Positions 30,196-38,762 of a stretch of 49,185 bases of DNA are shown in pieces. The notes beneath the pieces are model-generated. The model saw only the letters and a list, made by a program, of their open reading frames with translations. It searched no databases and was not told where the DNA came from. The translations under genes and the position numbers were made by a program. This DNA is from Oscillibacter sp. (GTDB taxonomy: Bacteria > Bacillota > Clostridia > Oscillospirales > Oscillospiraceae). Where the stretch lies: contig DPPB01000006.1 of NCBI GenBank assembly GCA_003539495.1, forward strand, positions 1-49,185, given 5' to 3'. How positions within the stretch are numbered: the first letter of the stretch is position 1; each line of letters starts with the position of its first letter.

Positions 30196-30236
30196 GGCTG
30201 TGTCAAGGTAGGGACAACAAATTTTTGACGTGCTTT

Positions 30237-31832
30237 TTATATCGCTTGCTTTTTAAAACAAATTTCCGGGAATTCCACTAAACCGGAAAGCTCGTCCGAG
30301 AAATTCCACTCAATGCGTATGCGTTCATCCGGCCGAATAACGATCCTTTTTATGAGTTCCCTTGCAAGCCCCGGCGTTAGCTTTGTCAGCCCCTGATACG
30401 GGGCAATTCTTTCGGCTGCGGAAATTTGCTCGGTACTCATATGGATTTTTTCTTTCAGCAATGCCTGCCTCTGCTCAGCCATACCATACTGTGCTTTTAG
30501 CTCTTCCTCTTGTGCAAGCAGCAGATTCTTTTCTGCGGCATATGCTTCCTTCATAATATTTCCGCAAGCATATCGCTCATAGAGCGCCATCTTATCGGCC
30601 TGGATACGGCCTATTTGCTTATACAACGATTGACATTCGTTCCGAAGTATCTGCTCCTCGGCTTTTGCTGAATAGCTTTCTTTTTCTATGGATCGCACCT
30701 TCGCATCCAACAAGGCGCACTGTGTTGTGATGGCCCGCAGAACAATCTGTTCAAGCCGGCCGTTATCTATGCGCACGCTTTTGCAATCCGCTTTAGGATT
30801 GTAACGGTGCATAGCGCAGAGCCAGGTCTTGTTTTTTTCTCTCCCCTTGCTCAACCGGTTTCCGCAGCAACCGCATATGAGCAGTGAAGTGAAAGGATTA
30901 TCCGAGCCTGCACTTCGGCTCTTTTTTACCGACTTTATAACCGCTAAAGCCCGGTCATACTGTTCATGACTAATAATCGCCTCGTGCGTGTTGGGGATCA
31001 CCTGCTGCAGCTCCGGCGGCACCTGCTTTACACGCTTGCTGCCGACACGCACAACATGCGATTTAAACGGCACGGTATCCCCGGTATAAATACGATTGTA
31101 CAATATGTTCCGGACCGAATCATAGCTCCAGGAGGAGCGAGTTCTATATTTTCCCCTAATATCAGCAAGGTATACGGATGGTGTAGGTACCGATGCGATA
31201 TTCAGCCTTTGCGCAATATTGGTTACGGTAATCCCCTCTGCAGCCCATTTAAATATCTGCCTGACAATCTGCGCAGCCGGCTCGTCAATTACAATCGTAT
31301 GGCGCACCTCTCCTTTTTTATAGCCAAAAGGGGCTGTCCCGTAAACGAACTCGCCGCTTAGTTTTTTCAGATCAACAGCACTTTTGATTTTCCTTGCAAT
31401 GTCTTTAGAGTACATTTGGTTGATCAGGTTGCGTATTGCAAGGTCAAGTCCGCCGGTGGATTCTCCCAGCTCCATGCTATCAAACTGATCGTTTATGGAT
31501 ATGAACCGGACATTATAAGCCGGAAAAACAAACTCAAGGTAATGTCCGGCTTCCAAATAGCTGCGGGCAAATCGGGAGAGATCGCGCACGATGATCGTCC
31601 GTACTTTCCCGGATCCCACCAGCTTTATCAGGCGATTCATCCCGGGGCGGTCCATCGTTGTCCCGCTATAGCCGTCATCTATAATTTCCGAAAAATGCTC
31701 AACCGAAAACCCCTTGCTATGCAGATACTGCTTGATACATGTGCGCTGCGCCTGAATACTGCAGCTTTCATCTATACTACCGTCTTCAGTATCGCCGTCT
31801 TCTTTTGACAATCGCAAATACAGAATATCCAT
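30237..31832 (-). CDS. Large serine recombinase (third of three)
   Basis: A 531-residue recombinase. The catalytic N-terminal domain starts almost at once: LYLRLSKEDGD with the nucleophile at Ser9, then DDGYSGTTMDRPGMNRL and IIVRDLSRFARSYLEAG. The recombinase domain covers about 170-290 (FGYKKGEVRHTIVIDEPAA), followed by a zinc ribbon (CGCCGNRL ... CAMHRYNPKADC) and a long coiled coil (about 380-460). It begins 4 bp after the stop of the second recombinase and ends about 40 bp from the spoIVB junction. The Shine-Dalgarno is poor, so translation probably depends on coupling; a TTG 12 bases upstream is an alternative start. Intact. Confidence 0.92.
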   Translation of the reverse strand: MDILYLRLSKEDGDTEDGSIDESCSIQAQRTCIKQYLHSKGFSVEHFSEIIDDGYSGTTMDRPGMNRLIKLVGSGKVRTIIVRDLSRFARSYLEAGHYLEFVFPAYNVRFISINDQFDSMELGESTGGLDLAIRNLINQMYSKDIARKIKSAVDLKKLSGEFVYGTAPFGYKKGEVRHTIVIDEPAAQIVRQIFKWAAEGITVTNIAQRLNIASVPTPSVYLADIRGKYRTRSSWSYDSVRNILYNRIYTGDTVPFKSHVVRVGSKRVKQVPPELQQVIPNTHEAIISHEQYDRALAVIKSVKKSRSAGSDNPFTSLLICGCCGNRLSKGREKNKTWLCAMHRYNPKADCKSVRIDNGRLEQIVLRAITTQCALLDAKVRSIEKESYSAKAEEQILRNECQSLYKQIGRIQADKMALYERYACGNIMKEAYAAEKNLLLAQEEELKAQYGMAEQRQALLKEKIHMSTEQISAAERIAPYQGLTKLTPGLARELIKRIVIRPDERIRIEWNFSDELSGLVEFPEICFKKQAI

Positions 31833-31836
31833 TCGC

Positions 31837-33543
31837 TCATCCAACCTGACCCACCCCCTCCACGCAGCTTTGCAGCTCGGCGATCGACCTATACGGATCG
31901 CTGAAATTGAAGGCAATGGTGATGCTTTGGCTGCTATGAACCCGAACTTCCTTTATAAGCTGTTTCAGAATTTCCGGTGTTAGCGTCGGCAGAGCTTGAT
32001 ATTCCTTTATGACACGCAGCCATTCCTGTGTAACAGCCAGCTGCTCCTGTACCACATTCCTTCGGGCTGCAGCTGCCTCCTCCGCTTTCAATAGGGCCTT
32101 CAGCTGCTGAGAATACTTTGCCTTCATGTACTCGTACTCATTCCGATCAATAATCCGTTCAGTTAAGGCAATAAGGAGACCTTCGATTCTGTTTTCTATC
32201 CTTTTGCGCTTCGCGGTTATACTTTCAGAGGTTTCGGATGCCTCTGCAAAGGCCCGCTTAGCTTTCGGCGAATTTCTTATGCTTTCCACCAGCTGTTCAA
32301 TATCCACCGCCACCTTCACTTGCTGATCGATGGCATTCCTGACCACAGCATAGATCTGCTCCTGCCTGACGTAGTGGCTTGTGCAGTGTATGTGCCCAGA
32401 ATATCGATAAGTGCTGCAATCGTAAAAGATGCGGCTCGGCGTATGCACACCCGCCCGGGCACAGCCCTTACCGGCCGACATGAGGCTATGGCAGTCTGCG
32501 CAATAGACCAATCCCCGAAACAAATCTCTGTAATCTTCCTCCGCGCTGTTCCGCTGACCATAATGCCTTCGCTTTTCAAGCTCCCGGAGGTTTACCTTCT
32601 GAACCTGGTCAAATAATTCTTTAGGCACAAGCGCCGGATGTGCATTTTCAATGATTTTCCATTCCTCCACCGGGCGCCGCTTTTTTTCGAGATCGACCCT
32701 GCTCCGCATCACCCTGCCGTGAATACGGCAGCCGATATACACCGCGTCCTGTGTAATTTTGCGCACACTCCCTCGTATCCACAGCGCATCCTTATACTTT
32801 TCCGCCCTGGTCACGCCGCGCTCATAACGAAGCCTTCCCGGGCACGGAATTCCCTCCAAATTCAGTTCACGGCATATTCCGTTAAAGCTGGCTCCGTCAG
32901 CCCGCATTTGAAAAATCCGCAAAACAATCGGCGATGTCTCCCCATCGGCTCTGAAGGTGTTGTTTTTCGGATCTCTGATGTATCCGTATGGAATACTGCC
33001 TGACGAGGGCAGGTATTCACCACTGTCCATTTTAGCGTGTATGGATGAGCGGATTTTCCTGGATATGTCCTTGACATAGTAGTCATTCATCACCATTTTC
33101 AGCGGAAGCGTCAAAGCCGACGAATCCGCATCCGGTGCGGAGCTGTCATAACCATCGTTAATACAAATCAGCCGCACCCTCATTTCCGGGAATATGCGTT
33201 CCACATAATTGCTCGTCATTACAAAATGACGTCCCAATCGGGAAATATCCTTAACAATAACGCAGTTGATCCTGCCGGATCGTATATCCCCTATCATCCT
33301 CTTAAAGTCCGGGCGTTCAAAATCCATCCCCGTGCAGCCACTATCCGAGTATGTGTCAGCAAGAACAATATCCGTCTTGTCCGCAAGGTAATGCCTGCCG
33401 ATTTTCTTTTGGTTTCCGATGGAATTTTGCTCCGTGTCATCTCCGTCTTCTACAGAAAGGCGGCTATAAAGGCCGGCTTTCCACATCATATTTTTTGCAT
33501 CAGATAGTATCAGGACATTGTTTGCCCGACTTTTTCGCGCCAT
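31837..33543 (-). CDS. Large serine recombinase (second of three)
   Basis: A 568-residue recombinase. Catalytic motif LYSRLSVEDGDD with Ser30, then DSGCTGMDFERPDFKRM and VIVKDISRLGRHFVMTSNYVE. The recombinase domain is at about 190-320, with a zinc ribbon (YCADCHSLM ... DCSTYRYSGHIHC) near 400-440 and a coiled coil near 460-530. The ATG is preceded by AAGGAGG and starts one base after the stop of the first recombinase. Sequence differs clearly from its neighbours, so this is not a recent duplication. No frameshift seen. Confidence 0.93.
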   Translation of the reverse strand: MARKSRANNVLILSDAKNMMWKAGLYSRLSVEDGDDTEQNSIGNQKKIGRHYLADKTDIVLADTYSDSGCTGMDFERPDFKRMIGDIRSGRINCVIVKDISRLGRHFVMTSNYVERIFPEMRVRLICINDGYDSSAPDADSSALTLPLKMVMNDYYVKDISRKIRSSIHAKMDSGEYLPSSGSIPYGYIRDPKNNTFRADGETSPIVLRIFQMRADGASFNGICRELNLEGIPCPGRLRYERGVTRAEKYKDALWIRGSVRKITQDAVYIGCRIHGRVMRSRVDLEKKRRPVEEWKIIENAHPALVPKELFDQVQKVNLRELEKRRHYGQRNSAEEDYRDLFRGLVYCADCHSLMSAGKGCARAGVHTPSRIFYDCSTYRYSGHIHCTSHYVRQEQIYAVVRNAIDQQVKVAVDIEQLVESIRNSPKAKRAFAEASETSESITAKRKRIENRIEGLLIALTERIIDRNEYEYMKAKYSQQLKALLKAEEAAAARRNVVQEQLAVTQEWLRVIKEYQALPTLTPEILKQLIKEVRVHSSQSITIAFNFSDPYRSIAELQSCVEGVGQVG

Positions 33544-33544
33544 T

Positions 33545-35185
33545 TCAGCCCACCTCCTTCTGCTGAAGAATTTCCTTATAATAAGCAAGTTCATTTCTGA
33601 AATTAAAGTCAATTCGGATATGCTTATCCTTATAAACATAGATTTTATCCACAAGGGTAATGACGACCTCTCTTGATAGCTCTGTAATGCCCCTGAATTC
33701 TGCAATAGAGGCCATCCAATCCCGGGGGGTGGAGTTTGCCAGGGAGTTCTCTCTATCGGCAGATAACTGCCGGATTACACGCTCCGTCTCCTCTATCATA
33801 CCGGCATATTTACCCCGCATTCTCTCGTATTCATCCCGATCAATTAAATCATCGTTGAGAGCCTCATATAATTTCATGCGGAAATCACGGTATCGGTCGA
33901 GCTCGCTGTTTTTCTGAGCAATTGCCAGATTCAAACGCTTAATATGGGCATTTTCAATTTTGCTTTTTCCCATTGCCTTCAGCAGCTCATCGGTATCTAA
34001 AATGATATCAATCTGCTTGGTAATTGCCCGCAAAACCGCTTGCTCCAATTTGCCCTGTTCAAGGCTATGGCTGCTGCAGCCATTTCCTCTTTTGTTGGTC
34101 GAGCAAACATAATAGCTGAATACCTTATTCCCGCGTCTTACTGTTCTGCGCAGCATGGAAGCCTTGCAATCAGCGCAGAACACCATCCCGGACAGTGGGT
34201 ATACAATTTCGTTTTGAGGCGCTGTACGAGTATCCCTTTCCAGCATGCGCTGCACAAGCGTGAAGGTCAGCGGCTCAATGATCGGAGCATGGTTATTCTC
34301 CACGACAACCCAATCCTTTTCTTCCCGCATCCGCATGGTTTTGATCTTATAATTTGGTGTTCCCCGTTTGCCTTGGACCAGCCTTCCAATGTAAATGGGG
34401 TTTGTCAGTATCCTGCTGATTGATACAGCCGACCAACGCGATTGAGATGAGGTCTTGAAGCCCGTTTTATACTTCAGTCCCTGGCTCCTTTTATAGTCCG
34501 CCGGTGAAAGGACCTTCTCGTTATTCAGAAAGTCTGCAATTGCCTGCTGATTATATCCCTGAAGCTTCAATGAAAAAATGCCCCTGACAACCTCGGCTGC
34601 ATAATCGTCCACGACAAGCTTATGCTTATCATCAGGAGACTTACAGTACCCATAGTTGGCAAAGGCACCTAAAAACTCGCCATTGCCGCGCTGAATCTGA
34701 AACTGCCTTCGCAGTTTTTTTGATAACTCGCGGCAATAGGCCTCGTTCATTATATTTTTTACCGGAATAATAATATCGTCACCGGCGCGGCTATTTTCAC
34801 TGTCAACATCATCATTGATGGCAATGAAGCGCACGCCGAAGGACGGGAAAATCATTTCAAGATACTTTCCCGTTTCGATATACTCTCGGCCCAATCTGGA
34901 CAGGTCCTTAACAATAACGCAGTTGACTCTTTTTGATTGTATCGCATGCAGAACACTGCGAAAACCGGGGCGGTCAAAATTCGTCCCGGTATAGCCGTCG
35001 TCCTGTGCCTCCTCAACCAAATGAATGTTGGGGTTATTCTGAAGAAAAGCGCGAATGACCTTGCGTTGATTCGCAATACTGTCACTCTCGTGCTTTGCAC
35101 CATCATCCTTAGATAAACGGTAATATGCAACTGCATCATATTGTTCTGAACCGAGCGTTTTTTGCCCGTCAAAATAAAGCGCCAT
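33545..35185 (-). CDS. Large serine recombinase (first of three)
   Basis: A 546-residue recombinase. Catalytic motif AYYRLSKDDG with Ser25, then DDGYTGTNFDRPGFRSVL and VIVKDLSRLGREYIETGKYLE. The recombinase domain (about 175-300) has NYGYCKSPDDKHKLVVDDYAA, then a zinc ribbon (FCADCKASM ... CSTNKRGNGCSSH) and a coiled coil (about 430-500). The start ATG 35185 has a perfect AGGAGG upstream, and this gene probably drives translation of the three-gene unit. Related triplets of serine recombinases are known from some streptococcal integrative conjugative elements; here there are no transfer genes. Confidence 0.93.
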   Translation of the reverse strand: MALYFDGQKTLGSEQYDAVAYYRLSKDDGAKHESDSIANQRKVIRAFLQNNPNIHLVEEAQDDGYTGTNFDRPGFRSVLHAIQSKRVNCVIVKDLSRLGREYIETGKYLEMIFPSFGVRFIAINDDVDSENSRAGDDIIIPVKNIMNEAYCRELSKKLRRQFQIQRGNGEFLGAFANYGYCKSPDDKHKLVVDDYAAEVVRGIFSLKLQGYNQQAIADFLNNEKVLSPADYKRSQGLKYKTGFKTSSQSRWSAVSISRILTNPIYIGRLVQGKRGTPNYKIKTMRMREEKDWVVVENNHAPIIEPLTFTLVQRMLERDTRTAPQNEIVYPLSGMVFCADCKASMLRRTVRRGNKVFSYYVCSTNKRGNGCSSHSLEQGKLEQAVLRAITKQIDIILDTDELLKAMGKSKIENAHIKRLNLAIAQKNSELDRYRDFRMKLYEALNDDLIDRDEYERMRGKYAGMIEETERVIRQLSADRENSLANSTPRDWMASIAEFRGITELSREVVITLVDKIYVYKDKHIRIDFNFRNELAYYKEILQQKEVG

Positions 35186-35308
35186 AACAAACCTCCTAAT
35201 TATCTCAGGAAATTCGTTTCCGGTGCCTGTCCGGATGGATGACCGTCCATCCTCATTGACCATATTGATTATGCATTAAAAACGTGCATTTGTCAATGGA
35301 ATCACACG

Positions 35309-35557
35309 TTACCACAACTTTCCTGATGTGCGGTCCATGGTGTTTGCGTAAGCTAAAAGTCTATCTTGCAGGCTTACCTCAGTATCTGTATAACCGATTT
35401 CCACCACAATGCCATCATCTAAATAACAGTATGGATTGCCGATTTGTGCAACATAGTCCCGTATTCTCTCCTTGCGCGGAATTGATGTGTCGATTACCAC
35501 ATTCTTTATCTCCCTGAGCGAAGAACGTTCCCTGCCGGAATCCGCAAGACCGTCCAT
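35309..35557 (-). CDS. DUF6870-like small protein of mobile elements
   Basis: An 82-residue protein. The core REIKNVVIDTSIPRKERIRDYVAQIGNPYCYLDDGIVVEIGYTDTEVSLQDRLLAY (in sequence blocks) matches small proteins common on Firmicutes integrative elements, DUF6870, of unknown function. The start is placed at the second Met because AGGGGTG precedes it. Its stop codon is about 12 bp from the possible right border of the recombinase element, so it may be a neighbour from an older element or part of the same one. Confidence 0.65.
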   Translation of the reverse strand: MDGLADSGRERSSLREIKNVVIDTSIPRKERIRDYVAQIGNPYCYLDDGIVVEIGYTDTEVSLQDRLLAYANTMDRTSGKLW

Positions 35558-35698
35558 CTTGTCACCCCTTTCCTTCATAAGTAATTATTCCCTTTTTGGC
35601 TCTTTCTATTCATTTTTTAAGCCTTATTGTCCATCGGCGCCTGCAGCGGCGCCACCTCCAATCGCTTCTGTATTCAAGCCTTCACTCTATATGACGGC
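35558..35698. other. Gene-free stretch right of the recombinase element
   Basis: AT-rich with one GC palindrome (GGCGCC-TGCAGC-GGCGCC, about 35639-35656). No gene and no spoIVB 5' sequence is seen here. Confidence 0.5.
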
Positions 35699-35746
35699 AA
35701 AAAAATAACGGGTATCCGGCGAAAGCCGGATACCCGTTATTTTTTT
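35699..35746. terminator. Strong bidirectional terminator
   Basis: A 22-bp perfect stem (35699-35720 with 35725-35746), loop GAAA, with seven A on one side and seven T on the other. It closes the BMP lipoprotein transcript on the minus strand. Confidence 0.9.
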
Positions 35747-35841
35747 GCAGCCCTGCCCGGCAGATGCTCATTTCGTAATTTCGGCCTACGCCTGTTTTAC
35801 GCGCATCTGCCTAAGCGGTCTTTCTTTATGTAAGGTTTGGA

Positions 35842-37086
35842 TTAGCCCTTGATCTTGCCCTGGTCATCCACAGTGATGACGGTGGCGAAGTCCTTGGCAG
35901 CCTTGGTGATGTCATTGCTGACGGTCAGAGTGCCGTCGAACATTTCCTTCACCATGGCCTTGTAGTTGTCCTGCGTAAAGGCGCCGTCCTTCCACTGGGT
36001 GCTCTCCATGGGGATCTGGACGTAGTTCAGAGTGGGATCGTCGCCGGACACCAGGCCCAGGTTCTGGATCTTACCCTTGTAGTTGTCCCAGTTGCCCTTC
36101 ACGATAACATCGGTCAGGGTGTCGAAGGTAGCGGGATACAGGCCCTTCATAGCGGAGGTAACGGTCAGAGCCTTGAAGCCGTCGATGGTAGCCTGATCGG
36201 CACCCTCACCGGCAGCATACTTGGCGATCACGCCGGCCTGGTCCACGTCAACGCCGATGACCTTGGCGCCGTTGACCTTCTTGGCAGCGTCAACAGCGGA
36301 GGTGTAGATACCGCCGCCGCAGGCGAACACGACCTCAGTGCCGCCATTGTACCAGGTGTCCATCACAGCGGTGATGTCGGCATCGCCGAAGAACTGACCG
36401 CCATAGATGTAGTTGACCTTCACGTCGGTGAGCTTCAGCTCAGCGGCGGCAGCGTCAACACCCTGCACGAAGCCGTAGCCATAGCGGACAACGGCGGGAA
36501 CAGCCATGCCGCCCAGGAAGCCCAGGTTCTTGTAGCCCAGCTTCACAGCAGCGTAGCCGGCCATGTAGCCGCACAGCTCTTCCTGATAGATGGCGCAGTA
36601 CACGTTGCTCATGTCAACGTACTTTTCCAGCTCCCAGTTGTCGGGATTGTAGTCATAGCTCTCGCCGGCCTTGGCCACACCGGCCTCCAGCAGGTCGCCC
36701 TTAGCGACGTCCAGAGCGATGAACTTAACATCCTTGTGCTGAGGAGCGGCCTCAACGATGGCGCCGCCGAAAGCATAGCCGGGCATCACGATGACATTGA
36801 AGCCCTCTTCCACGGCGCTCTCGATCATAGCCACACGGTCAGCGGTGTTATCGCCGGCGGGCTTATAATACTTGAACTCGATGCTGTTCTTCTCGGCGAA
36901 AGCCTTGCAGGCCTCATAGGTGGTCTGGTTGAAGGACTGGTCGGTGATGTCACCGTAGTCGGTGATCATAGCGACCTTGTACTCGGTTTTGTCCTTATCC
37001 TTGTTATCATCGCCTTCCTTTTTGCCGCAGGCAAAGAGGGACAGGGACATAACAAGAGCCAGGAGCAGAGCAAGATACTTTTTCAT
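35842..37086 (-). CDS. BMP-family ABC transporter substrate-binding lipoprotein (nucleoside type)
   Basis: A 414-residue lipoprotein. The signal peptide ends in a lipobox, SLFAC, with Cys at about residue 19. The mature protein has the BMP/PnrA fold: VAMITDYGDITDQSFNQTTYEAC, VIVMPGYAFGGAIVEAA, GYMAGYAAVKLGYKNLGFLGGMAVPAV (in parts), and VFACGGGIYTSAVDAAKKV. Characterised relatives bind purine nucleosides. deoD and deoC directly upstream support nucleoside uptake. No ATPase or permease gene is next to it. The start ATG 37086 follows AAAGGTAG; an earlier in-frame codon lacks a site. Confidence 0.92.
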   Translation of the reverse strand: MKKYLALLLALVMSLSLFACGKKEGDDNKDKDKTEYKVAMITDYGDITDQSFNQTTYEACKAFAEKNSIEFKYYKPAGDNTADRVAMIESAVEEGFNVIVMPGYAFGGAIVEAAPQHKDVKFIALDVAKGDLLEAGVAKAGESYDYNPDNWELEKYVDMSNVYCAIYQEELCGYMAGYAAVKLGYKNLGFLGGMAVPAVVRYGYGFVQGVDAAAAELKLTDVKVNYIYGGQFFGDADITAVMDTWYNGGTEVVFACGGGIYTSAVDAAKKVNGAKVIGVDVDQAGVIAKYAAGEGADQATIDGFKALTVTSAMKGLYPATFDTLTDVIVKGNWDNYKGKIQNLGLVSGDDPTLNYVQIPMESTQWKDGAFTQDNYKAMVKEMFDGTLTVSNDITKAAKDFATVITVDDQGKIKG

Positions 37087-37135
37087 GTCTAATCTACCTT
37101 TCTTCATTTTTTCCGCTGTTTGGGCGGATAGATTT

Positions 37136-37192
37136 GCATGGTATCTCTACCATGCCTGGTGCCATTTTACCAGTTCTTCTTTAAAAAAGCAA
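37136..37192 (-). promoter_or_regulatory. Promoter and 20-bp palindrome before the BMP lipoprotein gene
   Basis: On the minus strand TTGCTT (37192-37187), 17 bp, TAAAAT (37169-37164). Just past the expected start site lies a perfect palindrome, GCATGGTA-TCTC-TACCATGC (37136-37155), in operator position. Confidence 0.6.
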
Positions 37193-37286
37193 GTCCCAAT
37201 TTACAAACCAATCGTAAAAGCACAGCCCCTTGTGTGTGCAAAATGCACAAAGAGCTGTGCTTCACAGTGGTTTATGGTGACGTCTC

Positions 37287-38003
37287 TTACTTGCCTTCCA
37301 TTTTCACGGCGACCTCCAGGGCGATCTTCATCATGTTGGTGAAGGTGGTCTGGCGCTCATCGGCAGAGAGCTCGGTACCATTGACCAGGTTATCAGAAAT
37401 AGAGCAGATGGCCAAGGCACGCTTTCCCGTGTAGGCAGCGGTGCAGTACAGAGCGGCGGCCTCCATCTCCACGGCCATGACGCCCATCTTGGCAAAGCGC
37501 ATGTTCCGCCCGGCAGCGTCATAGAACGTATCAGAGGAATATAGGTTGCCCACGGGCATCTTCACGCCCAACTCCTTAGCGCTCTCCACAGCGGCCATGA
37601 GCAGGTCAAAATCGCAGATGGGGGCGTAATTGCCGCCCAGCTCATACTGATCGGCAAAATTGGAATTGGTGCAGGCGCCCTGGCCGGCCATGACGCTGCC
37701 CAGCTCCATATCGGCCCGCATGGCCCCGGCGGAGCCCACGCGGATGATATTCTCCACGTCGTACTGGGTATACAGCTCATAGGAGTAGATGCCGATGGAG
37801 GGCATGCCCATACCGCTGGCCATGACGGACACAGGCACACCCTTGTAGGTGCCGGTATAGCCCTGGACGCCCCGGACGTTATTGACCAGCTTTGGCTCCG
37901 TCAGGAAGGTCTCGGCAATGAACTTGGCCCGCAGGGGATCGCCGGGCATCAGAACGGTCTTGGCGAAATCGCCTTTGCTCGCGTTATTATGGGGGGTAGG
38001 CAT
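37287..38003 (-). CDS. deoD: Purine-nucleoside phosphorylase, hexameric DeoD type
   Basis: A 238-residue nucleoside phosphorylase of the NP-I/DeoD group. Visible: TPHNNASKGDFAKTVLMPGDPLRAKFIAE (in parts) with the phosphate-binding GDPLR, GYTGTYKGVPVSVMASGMGMPS, RVGSAGAM, and the nucleoside-binding VMAVEMEAAALY with the Met-Glu pair; the catalytic Asp is in CSISDNLV. Length matches DeoD (about 235). The ATG 38003 has TAAGGAGG upstream. Lies 14 bp behind deoC in one operon; releases ribose- or deoxyribose-1-phosphate. Confidence 0.95.
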   Translation of the reverse strand: MPTPHNNASKGDFAKTVLMPGDPLRAKFIAETFLTEPKLVNNVRGVQGYTGTYKGVPVSVMASGMGMPSIGIYSYELYTQYDVENIIRVGSAGAMRADMELGSVMAGQGACTNSNFADQYELGGNYAPICDFDLLMAAVESAKELGVKMPVGNLYSSDTFYDAAGRNMRFAKMGVMAVEMEAAALYCTAAYTGKRALAICSISDNLVNGTELSADERQTTFTNMMKIALEVAVKMEGK

Positions 38004-38017
38004 AGTTAATTTCCTCC

Positions 38018-38680
38018 TTACTTTTCCATGGCCTTCACGGCCTTGACAATGCGGCTGGTGCCCAGGCGGTCGGCGCCCAGGGCCACGAAATCCTCCGCGT
38101 CCTGCAGATTGGCGATGCCGCCGGCGGCCTTGATCTTTACATGAGGGGCGACATGGGCCTTGAACAGGGCTACATCCTCCCTTGTTGCGCCACCGCCGCC
38201 AAAGCCGGTGGAGGTCTTGATATACTCCGCGCCGGAGTCGGACACCACTCGGCACATTTCGATCTTCTCGGCATCGGTGAGCAGGCAGGTCTCGATGATG
38301 ACCTTCAGCAGCTTTCCGCCGCAGGCGGCCTTAACGGCCTTGATCTCCTCCAGCACCTTGTCATACAGGCCGTCCTTCACCCAGCCGATGTTGATGACCA
38401 TGTCAATTTCCGAGGCGCCGTTTTCCACCGCGTCCCGGGCCTCAAAGCACTTGGCAGCGGTGGTGCTGTACCCATTGGGGAAGCCGATGACGGTGCAGAT
38501 GGCGATTTTGCCCGCCACATACTCCGCCGCCTGTTTTACATAGCTGGCCGGGATGCATACGCTGGCGCAGCCGTACTTCACGCCGTCATCGCAGATGGCG
38601 CGGATCTCCTCCCAGGTGGCTCCCTGGCTCAAAAGGGTGTGATCCACCCGCCGGAGAATGTCCTTTACCGTGTCGTTCAT
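38018..38680 (-). CDS. deoC: Deoxyribose-phosphate aldolase
   Basis: A 220-residue class I aldolase that cleaves 2-deoxyribose-5-phosphate to glyceraldehyde-3-phosphate and acetaldehyde. Visible: RVDHTLLSQGATWEEI at the start, the catalytic region NGASEIDMVINIGW, KVIIETCLLTD, and the Schiff-base lysine in YIKTSTGFGGGGAT. The ATG at 38680 is used; an in-frame TTG six bases upstream is better spaced to AAAGGAG and is a real alternative. First gene of deoC-deoD, completing nucleoside catabolism with the nearby BMP protein. No pentomutase gene is visible. Confidence 0.95.
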   Translation of the reverse strand: MNDTVKDILRRVDHTLLSQGATWEEIRAICDDGVKYGCASVCIPASYVKQAAEYVAGKIAICTVIGFPNGYSTTAAKCFEARDAVENGASEIDMVINIGWVKDGLYDKVLEEIKAVKAACGGKLLKVIIETCLLTDAEKIEMCRVVSDSGAEYIKTSTGFGGGGATREDVALFKAHVAPHVKIKAAGGIANLQDAEDFVALGADRLGTSRIVKAVKAMEK

Positions 38681-38727
38681 ATGCAAATAGCTCTCCTTTC
38701 GGTCCGTTTTCGCTCAGTATATTTGTA

Positions 38728-38756
38728 ATAATACCACAAATCTACTGCCGCCGCAA
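38728..38756 (-). promoter_or_regulatory. Promoter of deoC-deoD
   Basis: On the minus strand TTGCGG (38756-38751), 17 bp ending in TGG, TATTAT (38733-38728). It overlaps the end of the upstream small-ORF region. Confidence 0.5.
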
Positions 38757-38762
38757 CCGGAT

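Larger units (their letters stand above)
30196..35300 (-). mobile_element. Serine-recombinase triplet element inserted at spoIVB (right border uncertain)
   Basis: The left border is the spoIVB junction at about 30196-30200. Just inside is GTCAA (30202-30206) and its complement TTGAC (30225-30229), like a recombinase attachment site. A similar TGTCAATGG occurs at 35291-35299, and the two ends carry loosely inverted TTGAC..TGC..TTTTTA blocks. If these are the borders, the element is 5.1 kb and holds only three recombinase genes. A wider border including the DUF6870 gene (to about 35600) is possible. No conjugation or cargo gene is seen. Confidence 0.65.

Noticed and set aside
30237..35185. A full ICE or prophage around the recombinases
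   Set aside because: No relaxase, type IV coupling, capsid or replication genes are present between spoIVB and the nucleoside genes.
37287..38255. A 322-residue version of DeoD with a long N-terminal extension
   Set aside because: The extension overlaps deoC in another frame and is Arg-rich out-of-frame sequence; the ATG at 38003 has a perfect ribosome site and gives the normal family length.
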